From VAZQ01 sp040510075 (GTDB lineage Bacteria; Pseudomonadota; Alphaproteobacteria; Rhizobiales; Xanthobacteraceae), in NCBI GenBank assembly GCA_040510075.1, contig JBEVJT010000310.1, positions 1-9,638 of the forward strand: a stretch of DNA of 9,638 nucleotides, given 5' to 3'. Below are positions 6,094-9,638 of the stretch, one piece after another. The notes under the pieces were generated by a model that saw only the letters and a list, made by a program, of their open reading frames with translations, was not told the origin of the DNA and made no database searches. Position numbers and translations under genes: made by a program. Each line of letters begins with the position of its first letter. The first letter of the stretch is position 1.

Positions 6094-6819
6094 TCAGGAC
6101 GAAGGCAATTCGGCCTGGCGGCTTGCAGCGAGGCGGCGGTGCCGTGCCTCGGCTGCACACTTGCGCACGTGAACGTCGCGATTGATCACCTGAAGATTGG
6201 GCAGCCCCCAATAGGCGAGCAGCTCAGGCCAAGGCGCGCTGCGGCGTTCGGTCCAGACCTGAAACAACGGAACGCGGTGATCGACTTCGGCGGACCTCCA
6301 CAGTCGTGCGCCTGACTCCCCGCAGCGGCGCACCTGCAATCGCCGCAGGAGCGCGGCTTGCTCGCTCGGCGCATTCCAGAATTGCCAGGCGACCACACAG
6401 GCGGCATGCCAGATCGCATTCTTGTTGGGTCCGGCTCCCCATAGGTCGACATGCCACGCGAAGCGATAAACCGGCTGTCCGCACACGCAACAATTGCCTG
6501 GACCTTTTGCGTACCGAGCCTCCCGGTACGGTGCGGGTGGCATTCGGAAACTGCCCCCCTTCCGGGGGCCGCCGTCGAGCCGCCAGGACCAGCCGTTCGG
6601 GGTGCCGCTGCGTGTCGCGAGTGCGCGCGCCAAACGGTCGGCCCGAATGGGATGCGCCCGCCAATACGAGTCGATCGCAAGCCTCGGCGTAGGGGGCACG
6701 AACGGGCGGCTCAGCGCGCGATCCAGAACCGCAGACGGGAAGATCAGCGGTAATCTGCTCGTGAGGCGGGCGATGGATCGCCGATTTCGTTCCGCCTTTT
6801 CGTCGGCCCATCCCGACAT
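6094..6819 (-). CDS. HNH endonuclease-like protein
   Basis: A 241-residue protein with ATG 6819 and a strong ribosome binding site (GGGGGA, 6 nt spacing). The N-terminal ~100 residues are basic and Pro-rich without recognisable domains. The C-terminal half is an HNH / treble-clef module: C110, C111 and C113 (CCVCG), H138 and C141 (WHAAC), then the ββα-metal core with EVDHRVPL (D180, H181), PNLQVIN (N208 or N213) and DVHVRKC (H217, C221). The order H181-N208-H217 fits the HNH metal and catalytic triad, while the second CxxC seen in classical members is replaced by INRDVH. Such nucleases cut DNA using a divalent metal. There is no methyltransferase, phage or transposon gene beside it, so its role is unclear; solitary relatives of this type are found in Bradyrhizobium-group genomes (from memory). 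Confidence 0.8.
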   Translation of the reverse strand: MSGWADEKAERNRRSIARLTSRLPLIFPSAVLDRALSRPFVPPTPRLAIDSYWRAHPIRADRLARALATRSGTPNGWSWRLDGGPRKGGSFRMPPAPYREARYAKGPGNCCVCGQPVYRFAWHVDLWGAGPNKNAIWHAACVVAWQFWNAPSEQAALLRRLQVRRCGESGARLWRSAEVDHRVPLFQVWTERRSAPWPELLAYWGLPNLQVINRDVHVRKCAAEARHRRLAASRQAELPSS

Positions 6820-6930
6820 GCGCGTCCCCCAACCCGAGGCGCATCATGCGGGCAAACTGGTAAAGCATTCATCACTCGGATGAACGGTCGAGCCGGAGGC
6901 TTCTTCCGAGCAGGTACATTTTCCAGCCTT

Positions 6931-7048
6931 GTAGGGCGGGTTAGGCGAAGCCGTAACCCGCCATTTCGGGGATCAAGAATGGCGGATTACGCCGGAGCCT
7001 GCCATCGGGCAGCGCATAGCGCGGACCCGTTGGGCTAATCCGCCCTAC
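6931..7048. repeat. GTAGGGCGG-type long inverted repeat element
   Basis: Outer arms 6931-6944 and 7035-7048 (GTAGGGCGGGTTAG against CTAATCCGCCCTAC) pair with one mismatch. An inner hairpin pairs 6952-6965 with 6978-6991 (CGTAACCCGCCATT against AATGGCGGATTACG) with one mismatch. The whole 118-bp element can fold into a branched structure. Elements of this GTAGGGCGGRTTAGC type are scattered across many proteobacterial genomes (from memory). It begins 7 bp past the stop of the Gly-rich protein gene. It fills half of the 236-bp gap 6820-7055; I see nothing else in that gap except the leader of the HNH gene. Confidence 0.8.
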
Positions 7049-7055
7049 GGCTGCT

Positions 7056-7445
7056 TCACTTGTAAGGCGGCTCGGCATAGGCAGGCGGTGGAGGTCCGGC
7101 GGCCGCCGGAGGGGGCACATAGCCGGGACAGACCTGCACCGGTTGGCCCGAATACCCAACGACGCGGCCATAGCCATCATAAAGCGGCTGGGAAGCCCAG
7201 TAGCAGCCAGGCCCATATACCGGCTGGGCGTATCCGGGATAAACCACATAACCGGGGGGACGCGTCGCGATGATGGCGCCGGCAATGACTGCGCCTCCCA
7301 CGACGCCGGCAGCGACGCCCGGTCCCCAATATCCACCTCGCCAACCCCATCCGCGACGATAATAAGCGGAAGCATCAGTCGTGCTTGCGGCCAGGCTCGT
7401 TGCGAGAGTGGCAACTGCGAGCACACAAACAAGCGTCTTCTTCAT
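7056..7445 (-). CDS. Small exported Gly/Tyr/Pro-rich protein
   Basis: A 129-residue protein from ATG 7445 with GGGGAGAA just upstream, a strong ribosome binding site; the frame is open further upstream to 7604 but that part lacks a good start and is probably leader. A clear signal peptide (KKTLVCVLAVATLATSLAAS, cleavage probably after TDASA at about residue 27) leads to YYRRGWGWRGGYWGPG. A glycine-zipper-like hydrophobic stretch follows (GVAAGVVGGAVIAGAIIA, about 43-60), then a Tyr/Pro/Gly-rich tail with two cysteines (GCYW and VQVCPG) and a PPPAAAGPPPP segment. Such small envelope proteins are common in rhizobia and have no known function. It is divergent from the toxin-antitoxin pair. Confidence 0.85.
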   Translation of the reverse strand: MKKTLVCVLAVATLATSLAASTTDASAYYRRGWGWRGGYWGPGVAAGVVGGAVIAGAIIATRPPGYVVYPGYAQPVYGPGCYWASQPLYDGYGRVVGYSGQPVQVCPGYVPPPAAAGPPPPAYAEPPYK

Positions 7446-7544
7446 CTTTCGTTCTCCCCGACGGGTTCGAAGCGCTGCAACCTGATCATGCGCCGGGGAC
7501 CTTATCTGCAAGATTACGGCGAGATTACTGTTCGGTAATCCGAA

Positions 7545-7591
7545 TTGACCGAAGGTCGTCCATCGTATAAATGTACCTACATGTCCTACAT
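7545..7591 (+). promoter_or_regulatory. Probable promoter and autoregulatory operator of the toxin-antitoxin operon
   Basis: TTGACC (7545-7550) and TATAAA (7566-7571) make a -35/-10 pair, although with a short 15-bp spacer. The inverted repeat ATGTA-CC-TACAT (7571-7582) overlaps the -10, and the half-site CCTACAT is repeated 9 bp later (7585-7591). Phd-type antitoxins usually bind palindromes overlapping their own promoter, so this is the likely operator. A separate perfect inverted repeat, GATTAC-TGTTCG-GTAATC (7523-7540), lies upstream and could serve the divergent gene. Confidence 0.45.
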
Positions 7592-7602
7592 CGGCGGCAG
7601 TC

Positions 7603-7851
7603 ATGAAGACCGTTAGCGCGCGTCAAGCCAATCATGAGTTTTCAGACTTGCTTTCGCGCGTGGAGCGCGGAGAGGAAATCCTCATCACCAAGCGCAGCAA
7701 GCCGGTCGCGGTTCTAACTCCTTATCGTCCGCCGCTAATGACCGCAGAGCGCAAGAAAGCCATTCAACATGCCATTGATTTGATGGAGAAGGGCCTGTCC
7801 TGGGGTGACACGCTACAAAGGTTTAAGCGCGACCAGATGCATGAACGGTGA
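7603..7851 (+). CDS. Phd/YefM-type antitoxin
   Basis: An 82-residue protein from ATG 7603. The N-terminus (KTVSARQANHEFSDLLSRVE followed by RGEEILITKRSKPVAVLTPY) is the Phd/YefM DNA-binding and dimerisation fold. The C-terminal ~35 residues (AERKKAIQHAIDLMEKGLSW then GDTLQRF) form the usual flexible toxin-binding tail. The ribosome binding site (GGCGG) is weak. The stop TGA (7849-7851) overlaps the ATG of the toxin gene in the order TGATG, indicating translational coupling. It should neutralise the PIN toxin and repress the operon. Confidence 0.93.
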   Translation: MKTVSARQANHEFSDLLSRVERGEEILITKRSKPVAVLTPYRPPLMTAERKKAIQHAIDLMEKGLSWGDTLQRFKRDQMHER

Positions 7852-8300
7852 TGGTCAGCTTCGATACGAACGTTCTCGTTTATGCGACGGCTGCGATATC
7901 CGACGCCAGGGCAACGCGGGCGCGCGACCTCATCGCCCGTGCCATGCGGGCCGCATCAAGCGTTCTGTTGCTGCAGACCCTTGCGGAGTTCAGTAATGTG
8001 GCGATCCGCAAGGCGAGAATACCCGTCGACGACATCCGCAGGACAGTTGAAGCTTGGCGCGCTGTGTTGCCGGTACACGCGGCCGACGACAGCGATGTTT
8101 TGGCGGCACTTGCGGCTGTGAAGTCGCACCGAATGGCATTCTGGGACGCAATGTTGTGGGCTTCTGCACGGCGTGCGGGCGTGAGGCACCTACTTACCGA
8201 AGATCTGCAAGATGGTTTCGCGTTGCAGGGCGTCACATTCGTCGATCCATTCAAACGAGCAAACAACCAATTGATTGATAAGCTTCTGCCGCCATCCTGA
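7851..8300 (+). CDS. PIN-domain toxin (VapC family ribonuclease)
   Basis: A 149-residue protein from ATG 7851; the GTG at 7848 is in frame but the ATG overlaps the antitoxin stop (TGATG) and is the natural coupled start. PIN toxins are Mg-dependent ribonucleases that cut tRNA or rRNA and stop growth when the antitoxin is degraded. Acidic active-site residues are in place: D5 in FDTNVLVY, E46 in LAEFSN, D99 in FWDAMLWA, and E117/D118 in LLTEDLQDG. Length is typical and the reading frame is intact, so the module is probably functional. Pairing a Phd-type antitoxin with a PIN toxin is common in rhizobia. Confidence 0.93.
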   Translation: MVSFDTNVLVYATAAISDARATRARDLIARAMRAASSVLLLQTLAEFSNVAIRKARIPVDDIRRTVEAWRAVLPVHAADDSDVLAALAAVKSHRMAFWDAMLWASARRAGVRHLLTEDLQDGFALQGVTFVDPFKRANNQLIDKLLPPS

Positions 8301-8358
8301 AAGGACTTACGCCAGCCGGTTCCGCGCGTTTGAGACGGATGCGCGGCCTGTCCCGCCC

Positions 8359-9435
8359 TCACGCCGCAAGCGCCTTCATTTCCTTGTAGAGGTCCGACTT
8401 GCCCTCGAACCCGATGCCCGGCAGGTCAGGCATGGTGATGATGCTGTTCTCCACCTTCACATCATCGGGACATCCGCCAAACGGCTGAAACAGATCGGGG
8501 TAGGATTCGTTGCCGCCAAGGCCGAGGCCTGCAGCAACATTGAGCGACATCTGGTGTCCGCCGTGGGGAACACAGCGCGACGGCGACCAGCCGTGCTGGC
8601 GCAGCATGGCGAGGGTGCGAAGGTATTCGACCACCCCGTAGCTCAACGCACAATCGAATTGCAGCCAGTCGCGATCGGGACGCATCCCGCCGTAGCGGAT
8701 CAGATTGCGCGCGTCCTGCATGGAAAACAGGTTTTCGCCTGTGGCCATGGGCTTGTCGTAGTAATTGCGCAGCACAGCCTGCAGTTCGAAATCGAGCGGA
8801 TCGCCGGGTTCCTCGTACCAGAACAGATCGTAGTGCGAGAGCGCCTTCGCATAGGCGATGGCCGTGTCCAGATCGAAACGCCCGTTGGCGTCGACGCGTA
8901 GCTTCTGGCCATCGTGCAGGATGCTCAACACCGCATCGATTCGCCAGAGGTCTTCATCCAGAGAGGCCCCGCCAATCTTCATCTTCACAACCGAATAGCC
9001 GCGATCGATATAGCTGCGCATCTCATCTTTCAGTCCATCATGGTTCTTGCCCGGATAGTAGTAGCCGCCGGCCGCATAGACGAAGACCCGGCGGTTCGGG
9101 CTGCCATTGCCGTGGCGTTCTGCGAGAATCTGAAAAAGCGGCTTGCCGGCGATCTTCGCCACGCAATCCCACACCGCCATGTCGATCGTGCCGATGGCGA
9201 CAGAACGCTCCCCATGCCCGCCGGGCTTTTCATTCGTGTACATGGCGTTCCAAATCTTGTGCGGGTCGAGATTCTCGCCGTCATCTGCGAGCAGCGATTT
9301 TGGATCGGCGTCAAGGAGGCGCGGGACGAAACGTTCGCGCATGAGCGTTCCCTGACCGTAGTGCCAGTTTGAATTGAACCCGTAGCCCACGACCCGTTAT
9401 CCGTCGCGCAGAACATCGGTCACGACCAGGGGGGA
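8359..9435 (-). pseudogene. tarD: D-tartrate dehydratase (enolase superfamily), 5'-damaged
   Basis: The surviving frame runs from GTG 9390 to TGA 8359 (343 residues). It closely resembles the Bradyrhizobium D-tartrate dehydratase, an Mg-dependent enzyme that converts D-tartrate to oxaloacetate. Active-site residues are intact: K136/K138 (VVKMKIGG), metal ligands D167, E193 and E219, and H276 (VPHGGHQM). Adding 46 reproduces the known numbering K184, D213, E239, E265 and H322, so exactly 46 N-terminal residues are missing. Upstream in the same frame the sequence reads SPLVVTDVLRDG-stop-RVVGYGF, with homologous residues on both sides of a TAA (9399-9397). Beyond about 9435 homology is lost and the 7-bp repeat arrays begin. 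The missing part includes most of the capping-domain loop that shapes substrate binding. It is probably inactive, although translation from GTG 9390 (no good ribosome binding site seen) cannot be excluded. It is convergent with the toxin gene, 58 bp apart. Confidence 0.8.
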
Positions 9436-9480
9436 GCGATCGGCCGCGGCACCACAATCAAGGCAAGTTGCGTGCAGCCG

Positions 9481-9610
9481 TGAGGACAGAGGAGAGACAA
9501 CGGATGACAGAGGACGGATGACTGAGGACGGCTGAAGGGGAGAGAGGCCCTCAAGCTTGTCTCTATCTGTCCTCTGTCCTCTGTCCTCCGTCTTCTGTCT
9601 TCCGTCTGCG
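9481..9610. repeat. Inverted pair of 7-bp tandem repeat arrays
   Basis: Left block 9481-9529 is seven consecutive degenerate heptads, TGAGGAC AGAGGAG and so on, with AGAGGAC, GGATGAC and TGAGGAC as the clearest. Right block 9569-9610 is the reverse complement type: GTCCTCT twice, GTCCTCC, GTCTTCT, GTCTTCC and a degenerate GTCTGCG. The two arrays would pair into a long imperfect hairpin around 9530-9568. I see no gene in 9436-9638. Confidence 0.75.
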
Positions 9611-9638
9611 GCCCTCGCCCATTAAACTTTCGTCATGG

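Noticed and set aside
7446..7604. N-terminal extension of the Gly-rich protein frame up to 7604
   Set aside because: The signal peptide and a strong ribosome binding site place the start at 7445; the extension covers the divergent promoter region.
8322..8346. CCGCGC/GCGCGG hairpin between the toxin and dehydratase genes as a shared terminator
   Set aside because: The stem is only 6 bp with a 13-nt loop and no T-run, which is expected by chance in GC-rich DNA.
9481..9610. CRISPR-like array
   Set aside because: The units are 7 bp with no spacers and occur in inverted arrays, unlike CRISPR repeats.
9622..9638. Possible minus-strand gene end reading MTKV then TAA at the right edge
   Set aside because: Only four codons are inside the window, so there is no way to tell whether it is coding.

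Overview
The window looks like chromosomal DNA from an alphaproteobacterium of the Bradyrhizobium / Nitrobacteraceae group. The evidence is high GC with GC-rich third codon positions, an enolase-superfamily protein whose active-site spacing matches the Bradyrhizobium D-tartrate dehydratase, alphaproteobacterial-type CinA-like and solitary HNH proteins, and several intergenic palindromic repeats. This assignment is inference from sequence reading; no database search was run.

Layout. Left part, all on +: the 3' part of a secreted-type protein with an Ala-rich coiled coil and a YkuD-like (L,D-transpeptidase) domain that has no cysteine (1-895); a repeat-filled gap (896-1079); two small membrane-protein genes (1080-1436 and 1468-1731), the second with a twin CX3C domain; a 409-nt gap filled with palindromic repeats (1732-2140); a large exported TPR protein (2141-3985); and a CinA/PncC-like gene that appears frameshifted near its 3' end (4088-4594). 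Middle part, on -: a small 57-codon gene (4588-4761), an FMN-dependent alpha-hydroxy-acid oxidase (4869-6014), a solitary HNH nuclease-like gene (6094-6819), a long inverted repeat (6931-7048) and a small Gly/Tyr/Pro-rich exported protein (7056-7445). Right part: a divergently transcribed Phd-type antitoxin and PIN toxin pair on + (7603-8300), then a convergent, 5'-damaged D-tartrate dehydratase gene on - (8359-9435) that abuts inverted arrays of a 7-bp repeat (9481-9610).

How the genes relate. No single long pathway operon is visible. The only tightly coupled pair is the toxin-antitoxin module, where stop and start overlap as TGATG. The two small membrane genes probably share a transcript, and the HNH and oxidase genes may. 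The alpha-hydroxy-acid oxidase and the tartrate dehydratase both act on hydroxy acids, but they are far apart and nothing here links them.

The most notable features are signs of decay and repeat activity. The tartrate dehydratase keeps every catalytic residue but lacks its first 46 residues and has an in-frame TAA where a sense codon is expected. The CinA-like gene needs a one-base correction to recover its family C-terminus. At least three kinds of palindromic element occupy the gaps, and two share a GAAGTYCGCA core. I found no CRISPR array, tRNA, rRNA, transposase or phage gene. I see no convincing new multi-gene system; the best candidates for novelty are the twin-CX3C membrane protein, the cysteine-less YkuD protein and the repeat families.
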